From the NCBI RefSeq assembly GCF_024679095.1, contig NC_066517.1, positions 20,584,540-20,648,539 of the forward strand: DNA of 64,000 nt, in the 5' to 3' direction. The notes beneath the pieces were generated by a model, which had not been told where the DNA came from, did no database searches, and saw only the letters and a program-made list of their open reading frames with translations. This document shows, piece after piece, positions 33,031-43,966 of this stretch; positions within the stretch are counted from its first letter, which is position 1; every line of letters starts with the position of its first letter. Made by a program: the position numbers and the translations under genes. The stretch comes from Eriocheir sinensis (taxonomy: Eukaryota > Arthropoda > Malacostraca > Decapoda > Varunidae).

Positions 33031-33924
33031 TCATCTCCTCTTACCTTCCTCCTCCCTTACCTTTCATCCTTCACTTTATTACCCATTTCTCTCTCCTCGC
33101 CCGCTCCCTTTCCCTCCCCTCCTCACAATATCTCCCCCTTCATCTCTTCACCCCTCTCTACTCAATCTCTTTACTCCTTCCATTTATCTCCTTACCTCCC
33201 ATCTCCCTCCTCTTTTCTCTTCCGCACCTCCCCTTTCATCTCTTCACCCCTTTCTCCTTCCATTTCTCTCTCGTTACCTTTCCTCTCCCTCTTCTCCTTA
33301 TATCTCCATTTCCTTCTTCATCTTTTTACCCCTTTCCTCTTTTATCCTGTTTTATATTCCATTTTTCTCTTTTCCATCTGCTTCTCCCTCCTTTCCTAAC
33401 ACCTCTATCTCCCCTTTCATATCTTCCCCCTCTCTCCTCACTCTTATCTCCTCGAATTTCTCTCTCCTTACCTCCCTCCCCTTCTTCTATCTCCCGTTTC
33501 ATCTCCTCGCCCCTTTCTCCTCCTTCACCTGCCTCCGCTAAGCCCTTCCCTGTCTCTCTCTGCTTCCAGTTTCATTCTTCATTTCGGAGCTTACGAGACT
33601 CTTATTTTCTGTTTGGTCAGTATGGCGAGAGCAGTTTATGTGGTGTGGGTTTAATACGACTTTTATCTCGTGTTAAGCGTGATGGCTGGGGAGGGTGAGA
33701 GCCAGCGAGGGAGGGAAGGAAGAAGGGGAGGACAGAGGAAAGGAGGGGAGAGGGTATAGTGAGAAGGAGGGAAGGGAAGGGAAGGGATAGAGATGAAAGG
33801 AAGGTCATGGAGTAAAGGAGTGGAGTAAAGAGAGGAAACGGAGGGAAGGGAGGAAAGAGAGGAGAGAGAGAAAAGAGAGGAAAATCAAAGGAGGAAAGAT
33901 TTCACCTCCACTGCCATATATTAT

Positions 33925-33925
<1 letters not shown>
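33031..33925. other. C/T-rich then, from 33690, purine-rich DNA
   Basis: Pyrimidine domain to 33560, a mixed stretch at 33560-33690, then GGGAAGGGAAGG-type purines to 33900. No gene. Confidence 0.6.
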
Positions 33926-33929
<4 letters not shown>

Positions 33930-33960
<31 letters not shown>

Positions 33961-34017
33961 TAAAGAAAAATGCAATCTCGTCATATTTTCTTTTTTTTAT
34001 GGTAATGTATTGTCAGT

Positions 34018-34060
<43 letters not shown>
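33930..34060 (+). repeat. (CA)n and (GA)n
   Basis: (CA)n at 33930-33958 and (GA)n at 34020-34059. Confidence 0.95.
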
Positions 34061-34063
<3 letters not shown>

Positions 34064-34639
34064 ACAATTTAAGAGTACACCTTCGCTACCCTTTGTTCCA
34101 TTAGTTAAGTTCCTGGTATCTCTGGTCACTTCTTAGTCTACAGGGCAAGATTCTATTGTCTCGCCTCAGTGACATCTGGTGGCCAAGTGTTGACTCATCT
34201 CCTCCTCCTCCTTCTCCTTCTCTTCGTTCTCTTTCTCCTTCTCCTCTTCTTCTTCTTTTTCTCGCCTTCCTAATCCTCTTCCTCCTTCTCCTTTTCTTCC
34301 GCATTTCCTCTCGCTTCTATTTTTTTTCTTAATTATTCTTTGTTGTTTTCTGTTTCTGTCCCCTGTTGTTTTATTTTTCTTAGCTTTTTTCCTTCTGCTT
34401 GTTTATTTTTCTTCTTCTATTCGTTGTCTCATCCTTCTTTTCTTTTCTTTCTTCTCCTCTTTGTCTTAGTGTTTTCTGCATGATGATATCCGTTCATATA
34501 TTTGTTTTTCTTCTTGTGCTGCATATCCTTTGTTGCTAGTATTTTTAATAGTAACGTTTTCCCATTATTTTGTATTTTGTTATTCTAGCTGTATATTGAT
34601 TGGGTTTTTTCACCTTTTGTCTCTTTTTTACTTCATTTC

Positions 34640-34775
34640 CTCTTTGCTATCTCGTTTTCTTTTTCCTCTTTGTGATCTCCTTTTCTTTTTCTCTTTGTTA
34701 TCTCCTTTTCTTTTTCTCTTTGTTATCTCCTTTTCTTTTTCTCTTTGTTATCTCCTTTTCTTTTTCCTCTTCCGT
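34640..34775 (+). repeat. 25-bp pyrimidine minisatellite, about five copies
   Basis: Unit CTCTTTGTTATCTCC followed by TTTTCTTTTT, identical in three units, with diverged ends. Confidence 0.9.
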
Positions 34776-35530
34776 TTTATCCTTTTCCTTTTCTTATTCA
34801 ACCTTATATTTCTCCCGTTCGTACCGTTCCACTCGTCCTCCACGTATTCCTCCTCCTCCTCCTCCTCCTCCTCCTGCATTCCTTTTATTCCTCCTCTCAT
34901 TGTGTATCTGGCTCCATATTTTCAAGGAACTACTCTGCTAATGTTTACTTGAGTATTTTTTCCTCTTTTCCTCCATCCTCCTCCTTCGCTTTGTCTCCAT
35001 CTTGTACCCCTCTTCCAAACCCTCCCTCCTCCTCCTCCTCCTCCTCTTCCCCCCTCTCTCTCCCCTTCCTGAAAGCCTCCCTCCCACTCTTCCTTCCTCC
35101 CTTCCTCTCCTTATCTTTCTCCCCTTCTTGTCCCATCCTCTTACCCTCCCCTCATTTCCTCCCTTCTCCCTCTCTCCTTTCCTTTCCTCTCTGTCCTTCC
35201 TAGAATCCGTTGTACCCTGTTTTCTATGCTCTTTTCCTCCTCCTCCTCCTCCTCCTCCTCCTCCTCCTTTCCTTCCTGCCCTCCCTTTTTCCCTCCCCTT
35301 TCTCTCGTCCACTTTCCTTCTTCTTTCCTTGTCTTCCACTCCCCCTCCTCTGTTTCCCTGATTATTTCTCTCCTTCCCCTTCATTTCCCCTTCTTCCTCC
35401 TTCCCTCCCTTTTTCCTTTCCTTTTCACCATTCCTCCTCCTTACTTAACTCCTTCCCCCCTCTATCCCTTCCTCACCTTTTCCTTCATTTTCTCCTTCCC
35501 TTCCTCCCATTCTTCTCTTTATCATCGTGA
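34776..35530. repeat. C/T-rich domain with (TCC)n runs
   Basis: (TCC)n at 34848-34875, 35026-35050 and 35237-35270. TTCCC/TCCCC pentamers fill most of the rest. Confidence 0.8.
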
Positions 35531-35619
35531 AGGGAAGAGGAGGAATGGGTAGGAAAGTAATTGCCTGTAATCAAGGGGAGGGGGAGAGGTGTGTTCAAGG
35601 GCAAAGGGCAGTCGGGGAG

Positions 35620-36070
35620 GTAAATCTTCTTCTACTCCTCCTCCTCCTCCTCCTCTTCCTCCTCCTCTTCTTCTTCTTGCCTCTCCTCTTTTTCCTGTTA
35701 TTCCTCTGCTTTCGATATCTTCACGTCCTCTTCATTTTCCTCCTCCTCCTCCTCCTCCTCCTCCTCCTCTTTTTCCTGTTATTCCTCTTCTCTCGATATC
35801 TTCATGTCTTCTTCATTTTCTATCTCCTCCTCCTTCTCCTCCTCCTCCCCCTCCTCCTCCTCCTCATCTTTTTCCTGTTATTCCTCTTCTCTCGATATCT
35901 TCATGTCTTCTTCATTTTCTATCTCCTCCTCCTCCCCCTCCTCCTCCTCTTTTTTTCTGTTATTCCTCTTCCTTCGATATCTTCACGTCTTCTTCATTCT
36001 CTATCTCCTCCTCCTCCTCCTCCTTTACAGTCGCCTCCTCCTCCTCCTCCTCCTCCTCCTTTACAGTCGC
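35620..36070 (+). repeat. (TCC)n-containing array of 81-99 bp units, four copies
   Basis: CGATATCTTCA(C/T)GTC occurs at 35713, 35794, 35893 and 35975, each preceded by TTTTCCTGTTATTCCTCT and followed by a (TCC)n run of variable length. At the end, CTCCTTTACAGTCGCC occurs twice, 36 bp apart. Confidence 0.9.
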
Positions 36071-36169
36071 CATCCTCTTCGTGTCTTCCTCTTCCTCTTG
36101 TCTTCTTTACCTCCTCTTCCTCCCTTCCCTTTCTCTTAATGCGCCCTGACTGTTACCGCTCTTGAGGAC

Positions 36170-36305
36170 GCTGATGGAGGAGGAGGAGGAGGAGGAGGAA
36201 AATAAAGAGGAAGTGAAGGTATAGAATGAAGAGGAACAAGAAAGTGAGAGTGAGATGGGGATAGATAGAAGAGGAGGAGGAGGAGGAGGAGGAAGAAGAA
36301 GAGTT
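36170..36305 (+). repeat. (GGA)n runs
   Basis: GGA at 36176-36200 and 36268-36293. Together with the TCC arrays just upstream they form an inverted pair. Confidence 0.9.
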
Positions 36306-36661
36306 GAGTGCGATTTTTTCCTCATCTTTTGTCCTCAAAGTACAATTAATCTTGTCTTTGTTCTTTTCATTATTTATATTATTGTCTCTTCCCTTTCTTT
36401 ACTTCCCTTTTCTTATTCACTAAAAAAATAAATAAGCGAACCAACAAAATCAACTCGTATTCATTCGCTCCAGGCAGAAAAAAGCAAGATAGTTTCGCAA
36501 ATCTCAAAAATGAAAAACAATGGAAAGCAAAAGAAAGGAAAAAAAGAAAGAAGCGTTTGATCAAGAAGTCGCTGGAAAACAAAACAGAGATAAGAGTCCA
36601 AGGAAACCAAGAATTCCAGTGAAAGAAAACGGGAGGTTAATTTTTTGGGGGGGACTTTACT

Positions 36662-36667
<6 letters not shown>
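36306..36667. other. AT-rich DNA; no gene
   Basis: Mixed A-rich sequence, no supported frame. Confidence 0.4.

Positions 36668-36733
<66 letters not shown>
36668..36733 (+). repeat. (GA)n, 33 units
   Basis: Pure tract. Confidence 0.96.
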
Positions 36734-36736
<3 letters not shown>

Positions 36737-37480
36737 ATTCCTCCCTCATTTTCCTGTTCTTTCTTCCTTGCTCCTCTTCCCTTCCTCCTTCCTGCAATGC
36801 TACTTTCTCTCACTCCTCTCCATCTCTTCCTTCCTTCCTTCAGTTCTTTCCTCCATGTTGCCTTCCCTTCATATCTCTGTTTCCATGTTTCCATCTTTTC
36901 ATTTATTCATTTTTCTCTTCATCGTTTCCTCCAGTTTTTCATTCTTCCCATTATCTCTGCTTCGTCATCTCTCCTTCCCTCTCCCTTCTCTCCTTCCCTC
37001 CGCTAATCTCCTTTCCTTCATCTGTTTCCTCATTTTTCCATCACTTCCTTCTCACATTCTCTCTCCAACTTTCTCCTCCAGTCGTTCTCTCCGCTAATCC
37101 CCTCCATTCCTTCACTTCTTCCTCCATCTCTCTTCTTCGCCAAACCCAGAGGCAGGAAAGCAATCTGATACCGCTCCTCTTCCTCCTCCTCCTCCTCCTC
37201 CACCTCCTCCTCCTCCTTCTCCTTTTCCTGCCCCGCTCAACATCGAATCCCAATCACGTCGTGTGTATAAAAAATGGATTTTGGGATCCTTCTCCTCTTC
37301 GCATATTCCTCCTATGAAAGATTATTATCCTTCGGGGGGGGGGTGATAGTGGTGGTGGTGGTGGTCGTGGCTGCGGTGGTGGTGGTGGTGGTGGGACTCA
37401 GCTTAACTTTAACTGTTTTCCTCTTTTGCCTCTTCCTCTTCCTTTTTTTGTTTCTTTAGAGTCTTCCTCCTCCTCCTCTC
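36734..37480. repeat. C/T-rich domain, (TCC)n, then G-run and (GGT)n
   Basis: (TCC)n at 37178-37220, a G-run at 37334-37343 and (GGT)n with interruptions at 37347-37396. Confidence 0.8.
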
Positions 37481-37499
37481 CTTTGTTTTCCTTTTCGTC

Positions 37500-37630
37500 G
37501 ACTCTTCGAAAACATGGCTCGTAAGCCCCTTTACGGAAAGGTAGGGTCGGAGCTGCCGTTGAGGAGGCAAAGGCGCCTTTTAGCGAGTCAGTGGCGGAGA
37601 ACGCCCGTCTCGTAGCTCACAGTTACTTAA
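37500..37630 (+). other. Possible first exon or mini-ORF
   Basis: An ATG in good context (AAACATGGC, about 37513) reads MARKPLYGK and then either continues to a stop after 33 codons or is spliced at GGAAAG|GTAGGG (about 37541). The stretch is GC-balanced and not repetitive. No homology is recognised. Confidence 0.2.
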
Positions 37631-38015
37631 AAATACAACCTCAGAACTTGGTTTGAGTGAAACACATCATTTCAAGAGTAATTACTGGGTGGCAGCACCG
37701 TAGTAAACTTATATTACCTAATCAAATAAGGAGTTATGAAAGATTTCTAGGGATTTTGAGTTGTAATTCATGAACACTTATATAATGCTGTGTTATCCAC
37801 TCACTGTGCCTAGTGAATGGAGTTACGTTACTTCAGTAGGTAGAACAATCGATGGTGTTTTATTAATAAGGGTTCACGGGAATGTGGTTATTGCCGAGTA
37901 TTAGGCTACGTATTGTTTCTTCATAATTTTCACAAGCTCAGGGGTGTTAATATGACCTGTATTAATTGTAAGGAACACGTACTTCTGTTAAGGTTTCTGC
38001 GTAAATTTGAGTATC
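37631..38015. other. AT-rich DNA before the 38-39 kb repeat block
   Basis: No frame or repeat of note. Confidence 0.4.
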
Positions 38016-38017
38016 GC

Positions 38018-38040
38018 TACACGCGCAGGAACGTTCACTG
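38018..38040 (+). repeat. Single copy of the 21-bp minisatellite unit
   Basis: TACACGCGCAGGAACGTTCA lies alone here, almost 900 bp upstream of the array of the same unit at 38932-39605. Confidence 0.8.
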
Positions 38041-38116
38041 CGTAGAACAAACGCCAGGGTCCCGTAGTCTGTATAATGTTCCCAAACAGGCTTCGATCTG
38101 CAATCGGCGACTTAAT

Positions 38117-38205
38117 AACTAACAGATACACAAATACCACAAATACATATATGCATAGAACTAACAGATACATAAATACCACAAATACATATATGCATAG
38201 AACTA
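38117..38205 (+). repeat. 42-bp tandem duplication
   Basis: AACTAACAGATACA(C/T)AAATA and the following CCACAAATACATATATGCAT are repeated 42 bp apart with one change. Confidence 0.9.
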
Positions 38206-38208
38206 AGA

Positions 38209-38426
38209 GTCAAACCATAGCTATTATTAATCCGAATCACAACACCGCAAATGGATAATAAATGCCCAGGGGATATCGTTAATAACAATCAGTAACACAG
38301 GATTAAATGCACAGGGCTAACTGTCAAACCATAGAGCTATTATTAACCCAAATCACAACATAGTATATCGATAATAAGTGCCCAGGGGAGAACGTTAATA
38401 ACAATCAGTAACACAGGATTAAGTGG
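38209..38426 (+). repeat. 114-116 bp tandem duplication
   Basis: GTCAAACCATAG starts at 38209 and 38323; ACAATCAGTAACACAGGATT is at 38285 and 38401. The copies differ by a few substitutions and a 2-bp indel. Confidence 0.9.
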
Positions 38427-38604
38427 GGAAATTACATTGTAAAGTTGGTACAATATTAAACAATTAATAATTAACACTAGGAACAAACACTGCATGGATA
38501 TACTACTCACAACACTGGCTCCTCTTGGAAGTTTCTACCTTACAGGTAAAATTGCATAACAACCGTTTAGGCCGCCCGGTGGCCCACCCATCCGGTCCGC
38601 TCGG

Positions 38605-38884
38605 GGTGAACTCCGCCGTGTGAAACACACACCACCTGAATCCTGGGGCGGCTGCTCGTGAACTGAGCGGTTCACCCCGACACCTGACGTGGTAAGCTTC
38701 TCCACACACAAGAGACATACAGAATGTGCAATACAATTCCCAGAGTGAACTCCGCCGTGTGAATCACACACCACTTGAACCCTGGAGTGGTTGCTCGTGA
38801 GCTGATCGGTACACCCCGACACCTGACGTGGTAAGCTTCTCCACACACAAGAGACATACATAATACGCAATACAATTCCCAGAG
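38605..38884 (+). repeat. 139-bp tandem duplication
   Basis: GTGAACTCCGCCGTGTGAA starts at 38606 and 38745. Both units end in CTCCACACACAAGAGACATA and CAATACAATTCCCAGAG. The copies differ by scattered substitutions. Confidence 0.92.
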
Positions 38885-38929
38885 TTTAAATACGTTAATA
38901 AAAGAAATACCACATGGTGATACAACACG

Positions 38930-39605
38930 CCCAAGAACGTTCACTACACGCGCCGGAACGTTCACTTCACGCGCCGGAACCTTCACTACACGCGCAGGAA
39001 CGTTCACTTCACGCGCAGGAACGCTCACTTCACGCGCAGGAACGTTCACTACACGCGCCGGAACGTTCACTACAAGCGGAGGAACGTTCACTACACGCGC
39101 AGGAATGTTCACTACACGCGCAGGAACGTTCACTTCACGCGCCGGAACGTTCACTACACGCGCAGGAACGTTCACTTCACGCGCAGGAACGTTCACTACA
39201 CGCGCCGGAACGTTCACTACAAGCGCAGGAACGTTCACTACACGCGCAGGAACGTTCACTACACGCGCAGGAACGTTCACTTCACGCGCCGGAACGTTCA
39301 CTACACGCGCAGGAACGTTCACTACACGCGCAGGAACGTTCACTACACGCGCAGGAACGTTCACTACACGCGCAGGAACGTTCACTACACGCGCAGGAAC
39401 GTTCACTACACGCGCAGGAACGTTCACTACACGCGCAGTAACGTTCACTTCACGCGCAGGAACCCACTTCACGCGCAGGAACGTTCACTACACGCGCAGG
39501 AACGTTCACTTCACGCGCCGGAACGTTCACTACACGCGCAGGAACGTTCACTTCACGCGCAGGAACGTTCACTACACGCGCAGGAACGTTCACTACACGC
39601 GCAGT
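38930..39605 (+). repeat. 21-bp minisatellite, about 32 copies
   Basis: Unit CACGCGCAGGAACGTTCACT plus A. Main variants are CGCC for CGCA, CTTC for CTAC, and one truncated unit near 39461. The unit carries the palindrome AACGTT and two CpGs. Its period is a multiple of three, so frames are open in several phases on both strands (for example VNVPARV repeats); these are not evidence of coding. Confidence 0.97.
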
Positions 39606-39672
39606 GCTCAACTCAGGAACGTACGTGCTCAACTCAGGAACGTACGTGCTCAACTCAGGAACTCAACTCAAC
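39604..39672 (+). repeat. Second 21-bp repeat, 2.5 copies, then AACTC runs
   Basis: GTGCTCAACTCAGGAACGTA plus C, twice, then CTCAACTCAGG and ACTCAACTCAACTGAACTC. It shares GGAACGT with the preceding array and has the same length, so it probably arose from it. Confidence 0.85.
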
Positions 39673-40369
39673 TGAACTCAAGGGATAGGGGGGAAGAACG
39701 GGGAGAGACGGGATTGAGGGAGAGATACATGATAGAAAATTAGTATGGAAGAGAGAATGAATGAAGGTTGGAGAGAGAGAGAGAGAGAGAGAAAGTAGGA
39801 ATGGAAGAGTGAATGAATGAAGTAATGGTAAAAGAGAGTGGGTTAGATGAAGAGGGTGAGATGAGTGGAAGGGAGAAAGGGTGAATGGAAATCAAGGAAG
39901 AGGGAAGAGGGGAGGATGGTAAAGGAGAATAGAAAGAGATACAAGAAAGTTAGAGGGAATGAAGTGAGGCTTAGAGAGAAGGGAGTAATTTAGATGAAGG
40001 GGAAGAAGATGAGGGGAAGGAAGAGAGGAAGGAGGGAGGGAAGAAGAGGACGAAATTCAACAAAGCAAGGAGAAAATTAATTGAAGTTAGAGTAAAAGAA
40101 CAAAGCTAGGTGAAGATTTAGGAATAAGAGCAAAAAAGAAATAAAGAAAGAGAAGAAGCAAGGAATTAAGTAAGAAAGGAGAGAAGGAAGGAGAGGAAGG
40201 GAGGAAGGAAGAAAGAGAAAAAGTTGAGGGGAGGAAAGAGAGGAATGAGGGAGTGATGGAAACGAGGAAGAAAAGGAAGAATTTCGATAAAGCAAGGAGG
40301 AGTGAATAGAAGTTAGAGTAAAAGAAGAAAGCTCGCAAACAATAAAGAAAGAAGGGAAAAAAGTTAGGA
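39673..40369. other. Purine-rich domain; no gene
   Basis: (GA)n at 39770-39792. GAAGTTAGAGTAAAAGAA with AAAGCT occurs at 40084 and 40311. Confidence 0.6.
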
Positions 40370-40640
40370 ATCAAGTAAGTAAGGAAAGAAAGAAGGAAAT
40401 AAGTCTGTTTAAAGGGAGAAGAATGTAAGAGATGAAAATAGCTCGAGAAAGAAGTAGTAAAGAGGAAAGGGATTAACAAGTAAGGAGGGAAATAAGTATG
40501 TTTTAAGGGGAAGGAGTGTAAAGTGAAAAAAATGGTCGAGAAAGAAGAAGTAAAGAGACAAGGAAATAACTAGTAAGGAGGGAAATAAGCGTGTTTTAAG
40601 GGGAAAGAACTTGGGGTAAAAAAGAGGTTGGGAAAGAAAT
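40370..40640 (+). repeat. Purine-rich tandem repeat, about 93-103 bp, three copies
   Basis: AGTAAGGA(A/G)GGAAATAAG or variants occur at about 40377, 40480 and 40573, each followed by TTTTAAGGGGA or TTTAAAGGGAG and an A/G-rich stretch containing GAGAAAGAAG. Confidence 0.8.
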
Positions 40641-41488
40641 AGGAGAGGAGACGAGATTGATTGATTTATTGGGGGTATGCAGTCATGGCGCTGAGGAAGA
40701 AGACGCGGAAGAAATGACAGCAAGGGTAGGAAGGAATGACGAACCGAAGGAAGGACAATAAAGTTAGGAATGAGAGAAGGAATGAAGGGTGGAGCGAAAA
40801 TTAAAGATACTAATGAAACTGTAGAAATAGAAAATGAGGGAAAAAGAGCAGGAGAAGAAGAGAAAGAATACAGAAGAGGGAAAATGAAAAGGGGTCTGGA
40901 TGAAAAGGATGAGATGGATGAAAAGGATGGATGAGAAGGAAGGAAAGAGAGAGTAGGCAAAGAGGAAGAGGAGGAGGAGGAGGAGGGGGAGGAAGATCTG
41001 AGAGTACCGAGACTTGTAGCGTTCGTAATGGTGCTAGACGAAGCTTCAGACTTGACTCTCTCATCTTCATCATCTCTCGCTTGTATTTCATTTTTTTCTT
41101 TTTCTTATTTTCCTTTCTTATTTTTTTCTTCTTGTCCTTCATCTTGTTTTCGTCTATCTTTTTCCTCCTACTTTTCTTGTATTTCATTTTCTTGTTTTTT
41201 TTTCTCCTTCATCTTGTTTTCGTATATCTTTTTCCTTCTTTCTATTTTCCTCTCATTTCTTCTTTTTCTTCTATTCTTCCATTTCTTTTCTATTTCATCT
41301 TTTCGTTTTATTGTTTTTCTCAGTTTATTCTTGTCTTTCTTATCTTTTCTACCTTCTGCATGTGACATTCATATTCTTGTTTGTTCCTCTCTCTCTCTCT
41401 CTCTTTTTGCAAGGGGTTGGGAGAGGAAGTTCAACTCTCTTTTTTATATATATTCATGGGAAGCATCAAAGCCGGTGTTCAGCCTTGC
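40641..41488. other. Purine-rich then, from 41050, pyrimidine-rich DNA
   Basis: (GGA)n at 40968-40992. TTCTTTTTCTT-rich DNA at 41090-41340, with CTTCATCTTGTTTTCGT(C/A)TA at about 41138 and 41208. No gene. Confidence 0.6.
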
Positions 41489-41632
41489 CTATCGCTCTTC
41501 CTCTGGTTTTATTTGCTCGGGTAGCGCTGGTAAGGGTTCGTCGGGGTTCGGAAACTGTCTCGTTGGTTCGGACATTTCGGTGAAGCTTCGAAAGTGGCGA
41601 TTCGGTTGCAGAAGTGTTACGAGATGGTTCAT
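41489..41632 (-). other. Short minus-strand frame in balanced DNA; doubtful
   Basis: 47 codons from an ATG at 41632 read MNHLVTLLQPNRHFRS and on to EPLPALPEQIKPEEER before a stop. The composition is protein-like and the DNA is not a simple repeat, but there is no splice or domain evidence. The + strand carries TTTCGG and TTCGG motifs here, as in other unexplained blocks. Confidence 0.2.
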
Positions 41633-41699
41633 GTTTTCTTTTTTTCTTTTTTTGTGTGTGTTTTGGAAAAAGTGGTTCTGGTATGAGTGGTAATTTTTT

Positions 41700-41723
41700 T
41701 TCTTATAGTAGTAATGGTAGTAT

Positions 41724-41755
<32 letters not shown>

Positions 41756-41781
41756 GGAGTAGTGTAATTTTGTGTGCATCA

Positions 41782-41866
<85 letters not shown>

Positions 41867-41956
41867 GGCCTTAGTCAGCGCTCTTAACGACGTGAGTTCA
41901 TTGCATATCTATCGATGTTTCACCCTTGAGTGCTTTACCGGTGGTGATGGAGGAGT

Positions 41957-42010
<54 letters not shown>

Positions 42011-42052
42011 TGTCTTGTGCGTGGGGCGTGAAAAATATGTATACGGTGTAGT

Positions 42053-42092
<40 letters not shown>

Positions 42093-42170
42093 CACTGCAT
42101 GAGAGCAAAATCTTGTCTGGGCACCTTGCCTTCTCTGCTTCTTGTAAAAGAGATATTAAATTAAGGTTGA

Positions 42171-42262
<92 letters not shown>
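41700..42262 (+). repeat. Microsatellite cluster (GTA)n, (CT)n, (CA)n, (GA)n, (CT)n
   Basis: (AGT)n at about 41705-41760, (CT)n at 41789-41863, (CA)n at 41961-42004, (GA)n at 42056-42090 and (CT)n at 42176-42260: five different tracts within 560 bp. Confidence 0.95.
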
Positions 42263-42488
42263 GTATATTTTCTTTGCTCGCCATTTTCTGTTTTCCCCCG
42301 TTTTTCACATTCTCTTTTGTCTGTTTTATTCATTGTTTTTTCTCCCCGTGTCCTTACGTCATATTTCCTCTTTTCCTCTTTTCCTTGATAACTGCGTGTG
42401 TGCCCAAGGTAAAATATATGTGAGCCGTTTTTGTCTATGGATTCCCGTTGCAGGATTGAAAATACATGCGTTTATTTCTCGTACCCAA
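42263..42488. other. No gene seen
   Basis: T-rich then mixed sequence without a supported frame. Confidence 0.4.
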
Positions 42489-42705
42489 GTCCATAACAGG
42501 TGCCCGGAATGACTTTTATACCTGGATGTGATTAATAATAGTTGACCCACAAAGACTTTTACACCTGGAGACAATTTATACCGTGTAACCAGAAGTACTT
42601 TTTTTAACCTGAGACAATTCCTAAAAGTTTACCATAAGAGCTCATACACTTGGACGGACACAATTTATAGCAGGTAACCCGAAGAGCTATCACACAGCCG
42701 CACAC
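42489..42705 (+). repeat. Degenerate tandem repeat of about 43-47 bp, 4-5 copies
   Basis: The pattern (G)ACTTTTA(T/C)ACCTGGA, then GA-N-ACAATTTATA, then G-TAACC-GAAG recurs at about 42510, 42555, 42597 and 42645, with a partial unit on each side. Confidence 0.65.
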
Positions 42706-42865
42706 TCCCTGTTAAAATATGTAGATAGATTGGAAGAATAAAAACTCCCTGGATGACTGTGATAGGAAGGCCAACTCCTCCGGGAACGTATTAGAAATGT
42801 ATGAAGGTGGTGACATCTGTCGGAGCGCTGCGGGGACTTCAGGGACACGTTGTAATAAAGATTAA

Positions 42866-42940
42866 GTGGTGGTGGACGGGAGAGATGGTGGTGATGGTGG
42901 TGGTGGGGGGGTGGGTGGGGGGGTGGGGGGGGTGATGACC
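42866..42940 (+). repeat. (GGT)n and G-runs
   Basis: GGTGGTGATGGTGG followed by runs of 6-8 G separated by T; could form quadruplex structure. Confidence 0.85.
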
Positions 42941-43005
42941 TCAGGGACGCTTCGGAAGGCATGTCTGTTCGTGTTACTAAATATTTTTCATCAAAGCGTC
43001 GCACC

Positions 43006-43036
<31 letters not shown>

Positions 43037-43192
43037 AATGATGAAATAAAGAAAAAGGAGAAAGAAAGAAAGAAGAAAGGAAAAAGATATGAAATAAATA
43101 AACAAAAAAATGAAAGAAAGAAAGAAGTAAGGAAAGAAAGAAGGAGAAAAAAACTAAGGGCAGGTCCACGTCAAATTTTCACAAACAAATAG

Positions 43193-43322
43193 GAAAAAAA
43201 ATCACGAACGGGCCAGACAAAAACACAAGTAAAAAGTAAATTCAGTCTTTTACAAGGAAAAAAAAAATCACGAACGGCCCAGACAAAAACACAACCAAAA
43301 AGTAAACTCTGTCTTTTACAAT
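43193..43322 (+). repeat. 67-bp tandem duplication
   Basis: AAAATCACGAACGG(G)CC and AGACAAAAACACAA start near 43198 and 43265 and are followed by AAAAAGTAAA and GTCTTTTACAA. Confidence 0.9.
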
Positions 43323-43542
43323 TTAACGATTTAACAAAACACAAAAAATTGCTTCAAAAAACGGCAACGAATTCCCCACTTTTATTTCCTTACATAAAAA
43401 AAGACATTAATCAGCCGCTCTTAATGGCATCGTTTTTACCTGGCGACTGAATCATTGAGGAAGGCAATCACGGGCGTAATGAGAGACAGGTAATTAATTA
43501 GTGAATGTTCCCTGTAACCACACCTGGCGGGACGTATTGGCG
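43323..43542. other. No gene seen
   Basis: 43400-43540 is balanced DNA with CACCTGGCG motifs and no open frame of note. Confidence 0.4.
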
Positions 43543-43544
43543 CC

Positions 43545-43616
<72 letters not shown>
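43543..43616 (+). repeat. (TG)n, 37 units
   Basis: Pure tract. Confidence 0.96.
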
Positions 43617-43619
<3 letters not shown>

Positions 43620-43907
43620 GTCAGAGAGATAAAAAGAGAAATAGATAGAAATAAATGGAAGAATATACTAAAGGCAATATAATTATTAGACACATAGACA
43701 TAGCCACAATCACAGACAGACACAAAGAGTGGTAGATAGACAGACAAAAAGAAAGACAGACTGACAGACGCATTGCTAATTGAAAGGAGTGGGTGGTAAT
43801 TTTTTTTTGTGTGAATGTGTTAATTAACTTTGACACTGTAGAAGAATTAAGTACATTTCAAAGGAATTTTCATTTATGTATTCAATTATTTTTATCCTTT
43901 TCATCAC

Positions 43908-43966
43908 AGTAGTAGTAGTAGTAGTAGTAGTAGTAGCAGTAGAAGTAGTAGTATAGTAGTAGTGGA
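43908..43966 (+). repeat. (AGT)n
   Basis: AGT repeats with a few interruptions. Confidence 0.9.

Noticed and set aside
38672..39743. Long frames on both strands (VNVPARV, ERSLHAQ, AGTFTTR repeats)
   Set aside because: They are produced by the 21-bp minisatellite, whose period is a multiple of three, so stops absent in one unit are absent in all.
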